A stretch of DNA of 64,000 nt from Mycobacterium simulans (GTDB lineage Bacteria > Actinomycetota > Actinomycetes > Mycobacteriales > Mycobacteriaceae): the NCBI RefSeq assembly GCF_900232995.1, contig NZ_OCVX01000003.1, positions 2,202,895-2,266,894 of the forward strand, in the 5' to 3' direction. This document shows positions 15,994 to 25,414 of this stretch, piece by piece. A program made the translations under genes and the position numbers. Numbering within the stretch: position 1 is the stretch's first letter; each line of letters begins with the position of its first letter. Under the pieces are notes generated by a model. The model made no database searches and had not been told where the DNA came from. It saw only the letters and a program-made list of their open reading frames with translations.

Positions 15994-16671
15994 CTAGTGC
16001 GACGGCCGCGAGGACGGCGCCGTATCGTCCTCGGGGAACCTGCCGGTGGCCTGGAAGATGACACGTCGTGCCACTTCGACGGCATGGTCGGCGAAGCGTT
16101 CGTAGAACCGGCCCAGCAACGTAACGTCGACGGCGGCCGCCACACCGTGCTTCCATTCACGATCCATCAGCACGGTAAACAAGTGCCGGTGCAAATCGTC
16201 CATCGCGTCGTCTTCTTCGCGGATCCGCGCAGCTTTCTCCGGGTCGCGAGACAGCACCACCTCTTGCGCGCTGCTGCCCAATTCGACTGCGACCCTGCCC
16301 ATTTCGGCAAAATAGCCATTGACCTCTTCAGGCAATGCGTGCTGGGGATGGCGGCGGCGGGCGATCTTGGCAACGTGGAGGGCCAGCGCACCCATGCGGT
16401 CAATGTCGGCCACCATCTGAATGGCGCTGACGATAGATCTGAGGTCACCGGCGACCGGCGCCTGTAAAGCCAGCAGTACGAAGGCACTCTCCTCGGCGCG
16501 GGTGCTCAGGCTCGCGATCTTCTCGTGGTCGGAGATCACCTGTTCGGCCAGCACTAGATCGGCCTGCAACAACGCTTGCGTTGCCCGCTCCATGGCGATC
16601 CCTGCTAGCCCGCACATCTCGCCGAGCCGCTCGGACAATTCCGAGAGTTGCTCATGGTAGGCGGTCCGCAT
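15994..16671 (-). CDS. phoY2: PhoU-family phosphate regulator PhoY2
   Basis: A 225-aa all-helical protein with two PhoU repeats. It starts [19 protein letters not shown] and has the metal-binding-type motifs [19 protein letters not shown] and [14 protein letters not shown]. PhoY proteins restrain the SenX3-RegX3 phosphate response when phosphate is plentiful and affect drug tolerance. It is convergent with phoT. Confidence 0.94.
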   Translation of the reverse strand: MRTAYHEQLSELSERLGEMCGLAGIAMERATQALLQADLVLAEQVISDHEKIASLSTRAEESAFVLLALQAPVAGDLRSIVSAIQMVADIDRMGALALHVAKIARRRHPQHALPEEVNGYFAEMGRVAVELGSSAQEVVLSRDPEKAARIREEDDAMDDLHRHLFTVLMDREWKHGVAAAVDVTLLGRFYERFADHAVEVARRVIFQATGRFPEDDTAPSSRPSH

Positions 16672-16725
16672 GGAATAAAGCCTACGTTCTCAACACGCGA
16701 AACGCCGCCAAGCGCTGCCCAGGCT

Positions 16726-18900
16726 CTACTCGCAAGTAGTGTCGGCGGCGTTGGTGACCGTCAGATCTTCGGGGAGTCTGGTCGGAGTTGCGGTGGAGTT
16801 GCGGCTTATCTGAACGCTGACCGAGGAGCCGCTAGGCGGGGGCGTGGTCACCGAGCTGAAGTCTGGTCCCAGGACAACCTGAATCACCTGTCCAATTCCG
16901 GTAACCCGCTCGACCTTTGAACCGCCGAACGCCGCGGCCACGGTGGCGGCGGCCTGCTCGTTGCCAGGCGCAAAGAACACCGTCGTGGCCTTCAGCGAAC
17001 TCGGGTAGTCGTCCGGCGTCATCACGTTGAAGCCGTTCCGCCTCAGTTGATTAGCCGCGGTGGTGGCCAGACCGGCAGTGCTGGTGCCGTTGGAGACCTG
17101 AACCGTGACCTCTTGCGGCGAGGTCGTTGTCACCTGCTGGCGCTGAGTTTCATTGGTCGGGCTCGCCTGGGGTGTCTTCTTGGTGGTAGTGGGCGCGGTA
17201 GTCGGCCCCGATGTTGGGGAGGTCCCCAACGTCTGCGCGTTGTGATCGTTTTCCAGTGGCAGTGGATCATCGTTGATGATCGCGGTGAAAAGTGCCTTCA
17301 TGTCGGACGTGCGCGGGGGCTCGTCGCCGTTCTGGTCTGTCACACCGGTGGGCACCGTGACGAACGTGACGTGCCCGGCCGCCATGTGCTGCAGTGACCG
17401 ACCGAGCTCTACCAGGTCTTTGGTCTTGACGTTATCGACGTAGCTGTTGCCGATGAACATATTGACGACGTTGTTGAGCTTGTTCAGGTTCAACAAGGTA
17501 TCCGCGGAGATCATCGAACGCAGCAGCGACGACAGGAACAACTGCTGGCGTTTGATGCGGCCGTAGTCGCCGTTGCTCTCGGTGGTGACTTGGCGGGCCC
17601 GCACATAGTTCAGCGCGGTCGGCCCGTCGATGACTTGGCGTCCGGCGTGATCGAGCACCGTGCCCAATTCGTAGTCCCGCAGCGGAGTGGTGGAGCACAC
17701 CTCGACGCCGCCAAGTGCCTCGACCATCCGCGCGAAACCGACAAAATCTACGGCGATGAACCGGTTGATGCTCAACCCCGACAGCTTTTGAATGACCTTC
17801 ACCAGACACTTCGGACCGCCGAAGGAGAACGCCGAATTCAGCTTGGTCTCGGTGTAGACCATCCTGGGACCCATCTTTCCCGTCTTCTCGTCGTAGATGG
17901 GTCCGTACTTGCCGGTCTCTGGGTTCCAGGCCTCGCACTGGATCGGGTTGATGGCAAGGTCACGCGGGAACGACACCGCGACAACTCGTTGGCGATTCGC
18001 CGGAATGTTGACCAGCATCACGGTGTCCGACCGCGCGCCACCCGCATCCTCGGTGTCGCCGGCGCCGATATTGGCGTTCGCGCCTAAGCGTGAGTCCATT
18101 CCGACGATCAAGAAGTTCTCATCGCCGTACTGCGCATTGGGATCGACGATGTCGCCCGAACTCGGGTCGAGCGCGCTTACGATGTTCAGCCGGCTGTTCT
18201 TCGACGCGCTCCACTGCCAAGCCCCGCCGGTCAGGGTCAGTGCCAGCACGGCAACCAATGCCGCCAGCGAGCGTCCGGCCAGCAACAGCGGACGGCGGCG
18301 GGATTTCGGCGCCGCTGCGCGAGTCTTAGGGGCCTTGGTTACAGCGGACCGACGGATCCGCTTTGTTGACCTGCGAGCCGACGTGGTCTTGCTGGGCTTC
18401 TTGGTGTCGCCGTCGATCTCGTCGCCGTGCGGATAGTTGGTCGCCCCGAGGTCGGGCAGCTCCGATTGGAGCTGGAGAGAGTAGGCCGGGATGGGAATGA
18501 CGTCGGTGTCCTGCCGGTCGTCCGGGTCCTCCGCGTTCACGTCGGACGGCTCTGGGTCTGGTTCAGGGTCCGCGGCGACGCGATGGTGAGTGGGATGGAC
18601 AGGAACGGGAGCGCCGAGCTTTGCGATCAGTTCGGCGACGCTGACGCCCCCGCCGATGTGGCTTCCGACCCTCGAGGTGTCCTCGGGCTGCTCGGGTTCT
18701 TCGGGTTCCTCGGGTTCCTCGGGTGGCGTAGCCGACCATCGGCGCTGATCCGCATCAACCGCGGACGCAGCGAACCGTTCCCACGGCGCGGCGCCTGGCG
18801 TTTGCCGCGGTTCTGCGGTAAGCCATTCAGCATCGGCATCGGCAAGGGCGTCCGAGGCGCGCCGACGGCGACGAGTGGCGTCGTGTTCGCCGTCACTCAT
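16726..18900 (-). CDS. LytR-CpsA-Psr family cell-wall ligase (Rv0822c-like)
   Basis: A 724-aa protein. The N-terminal ~200 residues are charged and disordered with an acidic EEPEEPEEPEQPED run, followed by a basic stretch and a membrane helix (SLAALVAVLALTLTGG). The LCP catalytic domain follows (MDSRLGANANIG, RSDTVMLVNIP, SFPRDLAINP, GPTALNYVRAR), then a Thr/Pro linker and a LytR_C domain (VQVSNGTSTAGLATTAANQLR). LCP enzymes attach arabinogalactan or other polymers to peptidoglycan from lipid-linked donors. Rv0822c is slightly shorter as I recall, mainly in the disordered region. Confidence 0.92.
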   Translation of the reverse strand: MSDGEHDATRRRRRASDALADADAEWLTAEPRQTPGAAPWERFAASAVDADQRRWSATPPEEPEEPEEPEQPEDTSRVGSHIGGGVSVAELIAKLGAPVPVHPTHHRVAADPEPDPEPSDVNAEDPDDRQDTDVIPIPAYSLQLQSELPDLGATNYPHGDEIDGDTKKPSKTTSARRSTKRIRRSAVTKAPKTRAAAPKSRRRPLLLAGRSLAALVAVLALTLTGGAWQWSASKNSRLNIVSALDPSSGDIVDPNAQYGDENFLIVGMDSRLGANANIGAGDTEDAGGARSDTVMLVNIPANRQRVVAVSFPRDLAINPIQCEAWNPETGKYGPIYDEKTGKMGPRMVYTETKLNSAFSFGGPKCLVKVIQKLSGLSINRFIAVDFVGFARMVEALGGVEVCSTTPLRDYELGTVLDHAGRQVIDGPTALNYVRARQVTTESNGDYGRIKRQQLFLSSLLRSMISADTLLNLNKLNNVVNMFIGNSYVDNVKTKDLVELGRSLQHMAAGHVTFVTVPTGVTDQNGDEPPRTSDMKALFTAIINDDPLPLENDHNAQTLGTSPTSGPTTAPTTTKKTPQASPTNETQRQQVTTTSPQEVTVQVSNGTSTAGLATTAANQLRRNGFNVMTPDDYPSSLKATTVFFAPGNEQAAATVAAAFGGSKVERVTGIGQVIQVVLGPDFSSVTTPPPSGSSVSVQISRNSTATPTRLPEDLTVTNAADTTCE

Positions 18901-19050
18901 GTCCTACCGGCCTCCGAAAGTCTGATGCGGACGTCAGTGGTGCTGTGCACAAGCGTGAGCGCAGCGCTATCTGATCAGCGCCGCGCAGTTCCGTAAGGCT
19001 CACATCGTACTGACATATCGGCGAAGACGCGATTTCAAGAGCGTCTCGGT

Positions 19051-20229
19051 TCAACCACCAGAGTGCATGATGTCGGCCCCGTCGGGCACATGGCAGTCAT
19101 CGGGGTCGTTCAGCCAGCCGTCGGGCAGGGCAACCCGGGCGGGTGAACCCTGGCGACCACGCGGGCCGGTGGCGGCGTCCGGGAACGCGACGTTGCCGTC
19201 CAGCCGATCCAGCAGGCGGTCAAGTTCATCCAGCGTCTTGACCAGCGCTAACGCCCGACGCAAGTCAGAGCCGGCCGGGAAGCCATGCAGATACCAACCG
19301 ACGTGTTTGCGGATATCGCGCATGCCCTTGTCTTCGCCGAAATGTGCGGCAAGCAGGGCCCCGTGCCGGCGGATGATGTCGGCGACCTCGCCGAGAGTCG
19401 GCGGGACGGGCGGTGCGTTGCCGGTGAACGCGGCCGATAACTCGGCAAAAAGCCACGGCCGGCCCAGGCAGCCGCGGCCGATGACAACGCCGTCGCACCC
19501 GGTGGTAGCCATCATCGCCAGCGCATCGCTGGCATCGTAGATGTCGCCGTTACCCAGGACCGGGATCGTCCGAACCTGCTGTTTGAGCTGGGCGATCTGC
19601 TCCCAATCGGCCGTGCCGGCATAGCGTTGCGCCGCCGTCCGGGCGTGCAGCGCGACTGCGGCAGCACCCTCGGCTTCAGCGATTCGGCCGGCGTCCAGGT
19701 GCGTGTGGTGAGCGTCGTCGATGCCGATGCGGAACTTAACGGTCACCGGAATATCGGTGCCGTCGGTACCACGGACGGCCGCGGCGACGATCTGGCCGAA
19801 CAGCCGCCGCTTAAACGGCAGGGCGGCGCCGCCGCCGCGCTTGGTCACCTTGGGCACCGGGCAGCCGAAATTCATGTCGATGTGATCGGCCAGGCCCTCG
19901 TCGGCGATCATTCGGGCCGCCGCGTAGGTGGTGTCGGGATCGACGGTGTAGAGCTGCAGCGAGCGTGGGGACTCCTCCGGGGAGAACGTCGTCATGTGCA
20001 TCGTTACCGGATGGCGCTCGACGAGCGCGCGTGCGGTCACCATCTCGCAGACGTAGAGCCCGCTGACCGTGCCCGCCTTCGACTGCTCTAACTCGCGACA
20101 CAGCGTCCGGAATGCGACGTTCGTCACACCGGCCATCGGGGCCAGCACAACCGGGCTGGCGAGCGGGATCGGACCGATGCGCAACGCCGGGCTGGGTTGG
20201 ATTGCCCGCCTCCTCCTCATCGCGCTCAT
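19051..20229 (-). CDS. dus: tRNA-dihydrouridine synthase
   Basis: A 392-aa FMN-dependent TIM-barrel enzyme that reduces uridines in tRNA D-loops. Family features are LAPMAGVTNVAFR near the N-terminus, the NFGCPVPKVTKRGGG active loop with the catalytic cysteine, TVKFRIG, LHARTAAQRY and the GNGDI phosphate-binding stretch. The ATG at 20229 falls inside the first unit of the 67-bp array, so the true start is uncertain; an ATG at 20220 or a TTG at 20184 would still keep the catalytic domain. Confidence 0.93.
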   Translation of the reverse strand: MSAMRRRRAIQPSPALRIGPIPLASPVVLAPMAGVTNVAFRTLCRELEQSKAGTVSGLYVCEMVTARALVERHPVTMHMTTFSPEESPRSLQLYTVDPDTTYAAARMIADEGLADHIDMNFGCPVPKVTKRGGGAALPFKRRLFGQIVAAAVRGTDGTDIPVTVKFRIGIDDAHHTHLDAGRIAEAEGAAAVALHARTAAQRYAGTADWEQIAQLKQQVRTIPVLGNGDIYDASDALAMMATTGCDGVVIGRGCLGRPWLFAELSAAFTGNAPPVPPTLGEVADIIRRHGALLAAHFGEDKGMRDIRKHVGWYLHGFPAGSDLRRALALVKTLDELDRLLDRLDGNVAFPDAATGPRGRQGSPARVALPDGWLNDPDDCHVPDGADIMHSGG

Positions 20230-20468
20230 CGCGCTGCGCGCTCTGCATCGTCGCCGGGCTGGGTTGGATTGCCCGCCTCCTCCTCATCGCGCTCATCGCG
20301 CTGCGCGCTCTGCATCGTCGCCGGGCTGGGTTGGATTGCCCGCCTCCTCCTCATCGCGCTCATCGTGCTGCGCGCTCTGCATCGTCGCCGGGCTGGGTTG
20401 GATTGCCCGCCTCCTCCTCATCGCGCTCATCGCGCTGCGCGCTCTGCATCGTCGCCGGGCTACCGACG
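20201..20468. repeat. MIRU-like 67-bp tandem array, four copies
   Basis: Units starting ATTGCCCGCC recur at 20201, 20268, 20335 and 20402, an exact 67-bp period. The only change I see is one C-to-T in the third copy (CATCGTGCTG instead of CATCGCGCTG). The reverse complement contains GACGATGCAGAGCG, then a GATGAGGAGGAG block, resembling the mycobacterial interspersed repetitive units of M. tuberculosis. The array occupies the gap between desA1 and dus and includes the dus start codon; 67 is not a multiple of three, so each unit shifts frame. Confidence 0.9.
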
Positions 20469-21476
20469 GCTCATCGCCAGCTTTCCAGCGGTCTTATGCA
20501 GCTCGTGGGCGGTGACTTTCTTACCGGTACGGGCTTCCCGCTCGATGTGGCGCTGCTTGGACACCTCGAACTTGTCGCAGGCCATCTCGAGTTCCTTGAT
20601 CAACCGGCCAAGATCATCGCGCAACCTGGCTCCCTCGCCGGTGAAGTCCTCGCGCTCGAAGATGCGCCACTTCTTCAGCACCGGCATGACGACCTCGTCG
20701 AGGTGGATTCGCGGGTCGTAGACACCCCCTACGGCAATGATCACGGCTTTGCGTCGGAACTCGGGTACCTGGAAGCCGGGCATCTGGAAATGGCTCAGAA
20801 TCAGGTGCAGCGACTTCATCGCCTGGTTGGGAACGAGGTCGAACGCGGCCTCGCTGACGTCGCGGTAGAAGATCATGTGCAGGTTCTCGTCGGCCGAGAT
20901 CTTAGCCATTAGCTGATCGGCGATGGGGTCGTTACAGGCCTTGCCGGTGTTGCGGTGCGAAATCCGTGTGGCCAGTTCTTGGAAGCTGACGTAGAGCACG
21001 GAGTCGGTGACGCTCTCGGCAAAATACTGACCCTGGTGGTTCTGGCCCGGGCTGAAGCCCCGGTTGACCACCTCGATGCGAAGTTTCTCCAGCTCTACGG
21101 GGTCGACGGAACGAGTCACCACCAGGTAGTCGCGCAACGCGATGCCGTGCCGGTTTTCCTCGGCGGTCCAGCGGTTGACCCACTGGCCCCAGGCGCCGTC
21201 CATGCCCATATTCATCGCGATCTCGCGATGGTAGGACGGCAGGTTGTCCTCGGTGACAAGGTTCTGAACCATCGCCACCTGGGCAACATCGGAAAGCTTG
21301 CTCTGTTCGGGGTCCCAGTCCTGGCCGCCGAGGGCGTAGAAGTTTTTGCCGTCCGACCATGGGATGTAGTCGTGCGGGTTCCAAGGCTTGTGCATGCTCA
21401 GGTGCCGGTTGAGCTTGTCCTCGACCAGCGGCTCAAGTTCTTGCAGCAGCTGCAGGTCGGTCAGCGTGGCTGACAT
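20460..21476 (-). CDS. desA1: Acyl-ACP desaturase DesA1
   Basis: A 338-aa soluble diiron desaturase of the plant acyl-ACP type, which introduces a double bond into the meromycolate chain during mycolic acid synthesis. Two diiron EXXH motifs are visible, EENRHG and DENLHMIF. The ATG at 21476 is preceded by GGAGGGATC. The C-terminus (KLAMSRR) runs into the first bases of the MIRU-like array. desA1 is controlled by the acyl-CoA-responsive repressor MadR in mycobacteria; the upstream gap contains two ATCTGTGTC direct repeats, but I cannot confirm a MadR site. Confidence 0.95.
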   Translation of the reverse strand: MSATLTDLQLLQELEPLVEDKLNRHLSMHKPWNPHDYIPWSDGKNFYALGGQDWDPEQSKLSDVAQVAMVQNLVTEDNLPSYHREIAMNMGMDGAWGQWVNRWTAEENRHGIALRDYLVVTRSVDPVELEKLRIEVVNRGFSPGQNHQGQYFAESVTDSVLYVSFQELATRISHRNTGKACNDPIADQLMAKISADENLHMIFYRDVSEAAFDLVPNQAMKSLHLILSHFQMPGFQVPEFRRKAVIIAVGGVYDPRIHLDEVVMPVLKKWRIFEREDFTGEGARLRDDLGRLIKELEMACDKFEVSKQRHIEREARTGKKVTAHELHKTAGKLAMSRR

Positions 21477-21624
21477 GATCCCTCCAGTTATCTGTGTCTA
21501 TGGGTAGCACTCAATATATCTGTGTCGCCCAGTAGCATCAAGTTTGCGTCCCGGCGTGGCAGGTCACAGTTGCACAATCGCGGACACGGCGAAACCGCTT
21601 GCCAAGTCTCGCTTGCGGACTGGA

Positions 21625-22266
21625 TCAGTCGTGTGGCCCGGCTGCCGCCCTGACCTCGGCTTCGCCGTGCTCGCGCCGCGGCACGTAGGTGGCAGCCGTG
21701 CTGAGCAGCATGTCGACGCAGTAGTCGATGAATTGTGCGCGGGTGGCTCCCAGCCGGCCGTTCAGATACGCGGTGAACAGTCCGGTCAGGGCGCCGATCA
21801 AGCTGGTGGCCACCAATTTCTGCAGCACAGGATCAGCGATTCGGGACAGTTTGCGCTGCAGCAACTCGATGAAGTTGGGCATCCACTCCGCCCCGGACCG
21901 GGTCAGAACTGGTTCTACCGCCGGTGCCAACAACAACACGCGCCCGCGCACCGGATCGTCGACCATCAGCGCAACGAATTGTTCGACCGCTTCCCGTGGG
22001 GTCTTGGCGGACGTGAGGGTCGCCATCGCGCGGGTGCAGACGTCGTCGTAGACCGCGCGCACGAATTGGTCCCGGTCGGCAAAGCTCTCGTAGAAGTAGC
22101 GTTCGGTCAGCGCGGCCTTGCGGCAGACGGCACGGACCGTCAGCGCCGGGCCGCCTTCACCGCCCAGCAATTGAACGCCGGCGGCGATGAGGTTGTCGCG
22201 GCGCAGCGCATTGCGATCCTCGAGGGGGACACCGGACCAGCGGCCCCGTCTTTGACCGGTCTGCAC
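21625..22266 (-). CDS. TetR-family regulator (Rv0825c-like)
   Basis: A 213-aa one-domain regulator with an N-terminal helix-turn-helix (LTVRAVCRKAALTERYFYESFADRD) and a helical ligand-binding half. It begins at a GTG (22266) and is divergent from the DUF2236 gene, 79 bases away, which is the likeliest target. It lies upstream of desA1 on the same strand but with a 148-base gap. Confidence 0.88.
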   Translation of the reverse strand: MQTGQRRGRWSGVPLEDRNALRRDNLIAAGVQLLGGEGGPALTVRAVCRKAALTERYFYESFADRDQFVRAVYDDVCTRAMATLTSAKTPREAVEQFVALMVDDPVRGRVLLLAPAVEPVLTRSGAEWMPNFIELLQRKLSRIADPVLQKLVATSLIGALTGLFTAYLNGRLGATRAQFIDYCVDMLLSTAATYVPRREHGEAEVRAAAGPHD

Positions 22267-22345
22267 GTCGCTCCTAAAATCTCAAAGTGACAACGCGTGT
22301 AGTCAGAATTGCTGACGCTGACGCTGAGGCCAGGGGAAAATCACA

Positions 22346-23404
22346 GTGACTCAACATACGTCCGCGCATTGCCCGCTGACCAGCACCAAAGTTGGCTCAT
22401 TTGCAGGCGGCGGTGGCGAGGTCGCAATGCCGCGCGGGTCTGACCTGGTGGCCGACGGCTGTCCAGTGTCTTCGCTGGGCTACGAGGCGCCGCCGATGCC
22501 GCTTGGCCCCGATTCCTTGACGTGGCGGTACTTCGGCGACTGGCGCGGCATGCTGCAGGGGCCATGGGCCGGATCCATGCAGAACATGCACCCACAGCTG
22601 GGCGCCGCGGTTGAGGATCACTCGACATTCTTCCGGGAGCGCGGGCCGCGGCTTATGCGGTCGTTGTACCCGATCGCCGGAGTTGTCTTCGATGGCGACC
22701 GGGCACCGATCACTGGAGCGGAGGTGCGCGACTATCACGTCACCATCAAGGGTGTCGACGCTGCCGGCCGTCGCTACCACGCATTGAACCCCGACGTCTT
22801 CTACTGGGCACACGCGACGTTCTTTATGGGAACTATCCATGTGGCCGAACGCTTCTGTGGCGGGCTGACCGACGCGCAGAAGTGTCAGCTGTTCGACGAA
22901 CACATCGACTGGTATCGGATGTACGGCATGAGCATGCGGCCGGTGCCGGATTCCTGGGAGGAATTCCAGGTTTACTGGGATCACATGTGCCGCAACGTGT
23001 TAGAGAACAACTACGCGGCACGTGCCGTGCTGGACCTCACCGAGCTGCCCAAACCTCCTTTCGCTCAACGGATCCCGGACCGGCTATGGGCCGCGCAGCG
23101 CAAGTTGCTGGCGCCGTTCTTCGTTTGGCTGACGGTGGGCCTCTACGATCCGCCGGTTCGTGAGCTGATGGGCTATGGATGGTCGCGGCGTGACGAATGG
23201 CTGCACCGGCGCTTCGGCGACATCGTCCGCGTCATCTTCGCCTGGGTGCCCCGCCGATACCGCAAGCACCCACGGGCTCGTGCCGGCTGGGACCGCGCCA
23301 CTTCACGCATCCCGGCCGACGCACCCCTGGTGCAGACGCCGGCGCGCAATCTTCCTCCGCTGGACGAGCGTGACAACCCGGCGCACTACTGCCCCAAAGT
23401 CTGA
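22346..23404 (+). CDS. DUF2236 (MpaB-like) oxygenase (Rv0826-like)
   Basis: A 352-aa protein of the DUF2236/MpaB family, related to latex-clearing oxygenases that use a b-type heme. Family sequences are VEDHSTFFRERGPRLMRSL, the histidine-containing YWAHATFF and the later DHMCRNVLENN. It starts with the GTG at 22346. In M. tuberculosis it is a stand-alone gene next to a TetR regulator, as here. Substrate unknown. Confidence 0.85.
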   Translation: MTQHTSAHCPLTSTKVGSFAGGGGEVAMPRGSDLVADGCPVSSLGYEAPPMPLGPDSLTWRYFGDWRGMLQGPWAGSMQNMHPQLGAAVEDHSTFFRERGPRLMRSLYPIAGVVFDGDRAPITGAEVRDYHVTIKGVDAAGRRYHALNPDVFYWAHATFFMGTIHVAERFCGGLTDAQKCQLFDEHIDWYRMYGMSMRPVPDSWEEFQVYWDHMCRNVLENNYAARAVLDLTELPKPPFAQRIPDRLWAAQRKLLAPFFVWLTVGLYDPPVRELMGYGWSRRDEWLHRRFGDIVRVIFAWVPRRYRKHPRARAGWDRATSRIPADAPLVQTPARNLPPLDERDNPAHYCPKV

Positions 23405-23455
23405 CCCTGGTCGTCTTTGCTTGCGGGAAATATGTTGTGTTGCTGTTAGATTCGG

Positions 23456-23833
23456 TTAGCCGGCATCGTGGGAGACCGCTTTTAGGCCAGTATCGGCTCG
23501 ATGGTGACGGGGAACCCCGGGGCCGGCGTGCTCGGCGTTGTAGACGGCGTCGATGACGAGCTGGCGCACGTGTTCGTTCTCCAGGCTGTAGAAGATCGTG
23601 GTTCCGTCCCGGCGGGTTCGCACTAGGCGCGCCATCCGCAACTTCGCAAGATGCTGGGAGACCGACGGCGCCGGCTTGCCCACGTGCTCGGCGAGTTCGT
23701 TGACCGACATCTCGTGATCTGCCAGCGACCACAGAACCTGCACGCGGGTGGCGTCGGCCAGCATCCGAAACACCTCGACCACCAGGCCGATCTGGTCATC
23801 TGGCAACCGCAGAGGCCTATTATCTGCATGCAT
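23456..23833 (-). CDS. kmtR: ArsR/SmtB-family Ni/Co sensor KmtR
   Basis: A 125-aa winged-helix repressor starting MHADNRPLRLPDDQIGLVVE, with DNA-binding helix PAPSVSQHLAKLRMARLV and a His/Asp-rich C-terminus (HHRAD, VSHDAG) that in KmtR supplies metal ligands. KmtR of M. tuberculosis represses itself and a cation-diffusion exporter and is released by nickel or cobalt. The start codon lies inside a perfect palindrome and just after a -10 box, indicating a leaderless, autoregulated gene. Confidence 0.92.
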   Translation of the reverse strand: MHADNRPLRLPDDQIGLVVEVFRMLADATRVQVLWSLADHEMSVNELAEHVGKPAPSVSQHLAKLRMARLVRTRRDGTTIFYSLENEHVRQLVIDAVYNAEHAGPGVPRHHRADTGLKAVSHDAG

Positions 23834-23845
23834 ACGCAGATAATA
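23818..23845. promoter_or_regulatory. Palindromic operator over the kmtR start
   Basis: TATTATCTGC at 23818-23827 and GCAGATAATA at 23836-23845 are perfect inverted repeats around an 8-base spacer that contains the kmtR ATG (23833-23831). On the minus strand TATTAT serves as a -10 box six bases before the ATG. Repressor binding would therefore cover promoter, transcription start and start codon together. Confidence 0.8.
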
Positions 23846-23890
23846 GCGCGACGCCTCGTCAATGTGCCGCTGCGCCGATTTGATGCCGAT

Positions 23891-24391
23891 CTAGCCGGGC
23901 TGGACGACGGTCACGGTGCGGCTACCACCGTTGCGCTCTTGCCAGAACCGGTAGACGTCTACTGCGGCGGGCCGAGGTTCGTAGCGCATCGGGAGGCGTC
24001 GGTCCTGCCAGTCTTTGGCGAACTCGGCGTAGAACGTGGCGAACTCGAAGTACTTGCGGTCGTCAACGTAATGCGGTTCGTACGCGTCGCGCGACGTGAG
24101 AAATACGACTTCGTCGGGGGAGCAGTAGTAAAGCGAACCCAGGCACATCGGGCAGGGGTGGGCCAGCACATAGATCGTGGTACCAACGAGATGCTCGGTG
24201 CCCAACTTGGTGCACGCGTCACGAATGGCAAGGATTTCGGCGTGGGCGGTCGGGTCGTTGGTTTGAGCAACCTTGTTGGCGCTCTCGGCGAGGACCTCGC
24301 CATCTTTGACGATGACCGTCGCGAATGGGCGACCGCCTTCGGCGACATTCTGGCGAGCAAGATCGATAGTCCGTTGGGCGAAGTCCGTCAC
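23891..24391 (-). CDS. Zinc-dependent cytidine/deoxycytidylate-type deaminase (Rv0828c-like)
   Basis: A 166-aa deaminase with the zinc motifs HAE (DPTAHAEILAIRDA) and PCxxC (AHPCPMCLGSLYY). The resemblance to guanine or tRNA-adenosine deaminases is general and the substrate cannot be told from sequence. The GTG at 24391 (VTDFAQRTIDLARQN) is preferred; the open frame continues far upstream through the divergent methyltransferase and is rejected. The transposase gene that follows in H37Rv (Rv0829) is absent. Confidence 0.85.
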   Translation of the reverse strand: MTDFAQRTIDLARQNVAEGGRPFATVIVKDGEVLAESANKVAQTNDPTAHAEILAIRDACTKLGTEHLVGTTIYVLAHPCPMCLGSLYYCSPDEVVFLTSRDAYEPHYVDDRKYFEFATFYAEFAKDWQDRRLPMRYEPRPAAVDVYRFWQERNGGSRTVTVVQPG

Positions 24392-24487
24392 GCTTGGAAG
24401 GGTAGTCGGCGGTGTCGTCGGGAGGCCTGGGATACTAACTAGGTTATCTATATTTGTTGTATATGCATTTTGGAATAGGGGAGCAGT

Positions 24488-25408
24488 ATGGTGCGCACCG
24501 ATCGTGATAGGTGGGATCTGGCGACCAGTGTCGGAGCTACGGCAACGATGGTCGCCGCGCAGCGGGCACTGGCTTCTGACCCGGAATACTCGTTCATCGA
24601 TGACCCGTACGCGGCACCGCTGGTGCGAGCGGTCGGTATGGACGTTTATGTTCGGCTGGTCGACGGGCAGATTCCCGTCGAGGAGGACTCCGAGTTCGAT
24701 CCGGCGCGGATGGCCAGGGGAATGGCCTGCCGGACCAGGTTCTATGACCAGTTCTTTCTCGACGCCACAAGGCACGGAATTCGCCAGGTGGTGATTCTCG
24801 CGTCCGGTCTCGACGCGCGCGCCTACCGATTACCGTGGCCGGCCGGCACCGTCGTCTACGAGGTCGACATGCCGGAGGTGATCGAGTTCAAGACCTCGAC
24901 GCTGAGCGGTCTCGGTGCCGAGCCGACCGCCGAGCGACGGACGGTTGCTGTCGATTTGCGCGATGACTGGGCAGCGGCCCTGCGGGCGGCAGGATTTGAC
25001 CCGAAATCTCCGGCCGCATGGAGTGCCGAGGGGCTGCTCGTCTATTTGCCCGACGAAGCACAGGACGGGCTATTCGACAACATCACCGCTTTGAGTGCGC
25101 CAGACAGCCGGCTGGCGTTTGAATTCGTGCCTGACACAGCGATTTTCGCCGATGAGCGATGGCGCTCACACCATGACCGGATGAGTGAGCTCGGGTTCGA
25201 GGTCGACTTCAACGATCTCGTTTACCACGGCAAGCGCAGCCACATCATCGACCATCTGGCTCGCAACGGCTGGCAGACTTCGTCCCACACGGTCAAGGAG
25301 CTGCACGAGGCAAACGGCTTTGTCTACCCCGACGATGAACTCGCTGAGGCCTTTGCCGATGTCACCTACAGCAGCGGGGTGCTCGCGCCTAGACCTTTCG
25401 AGGCCTGA
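24488..25408 (+). CDS. S-adenosylmethionine-dependent methyltransferase (Rv0830-like)
   Basis: A 306-aa member of the mycobacterial putative SAM methyltransferase family related to leucine carboxyl methyltransferases. It starts [27 protein letters not shown] and has the SAM-binding stretch [21 protein letters not shown] and [13 protein letters not shown]. Substrate unknown; M. tuberculosis has many paralogues. GGAG lies just upstream of the ATG. It is divergent from the deaminase across a 96-base AT-rich gap. Confidence 0.9.
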   Translation: MVRTDRDRWDLATSVGATATMVAAQRALASDPEYSFIDDPYAAPLVRAVGMDVYVRLVDGQIPVEEDSEFDPARMARGMACRTRFYDQFFLDATRHGIRQVVILASGLDARAYRLPWPAGTVVYEVDMPEVIEFKTSTLSGLGAEPTAERRTVAVDLRDDWAAALRAAGFDPKSPAAWSAEGLLVYLPDEAQDGLFDNITALSAPDSRLAFEFVPDTAIFADERWRSHHDRMSELGFEVDFNDLVYHGKRSHIIDHLARNGWQTSSHTVKELHEANGFVYPDDELAEAFADVTYSSGVLAPRPFEA

Positions 25409-25414
25409 CCGGAC

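Noticed and set aside
20201..20468. Regular repeats that could suggest a CRISPR array
   Set aside because: The units are directly tandem with no unique spacers and no cas genes; the MIRU-like explanation fits.
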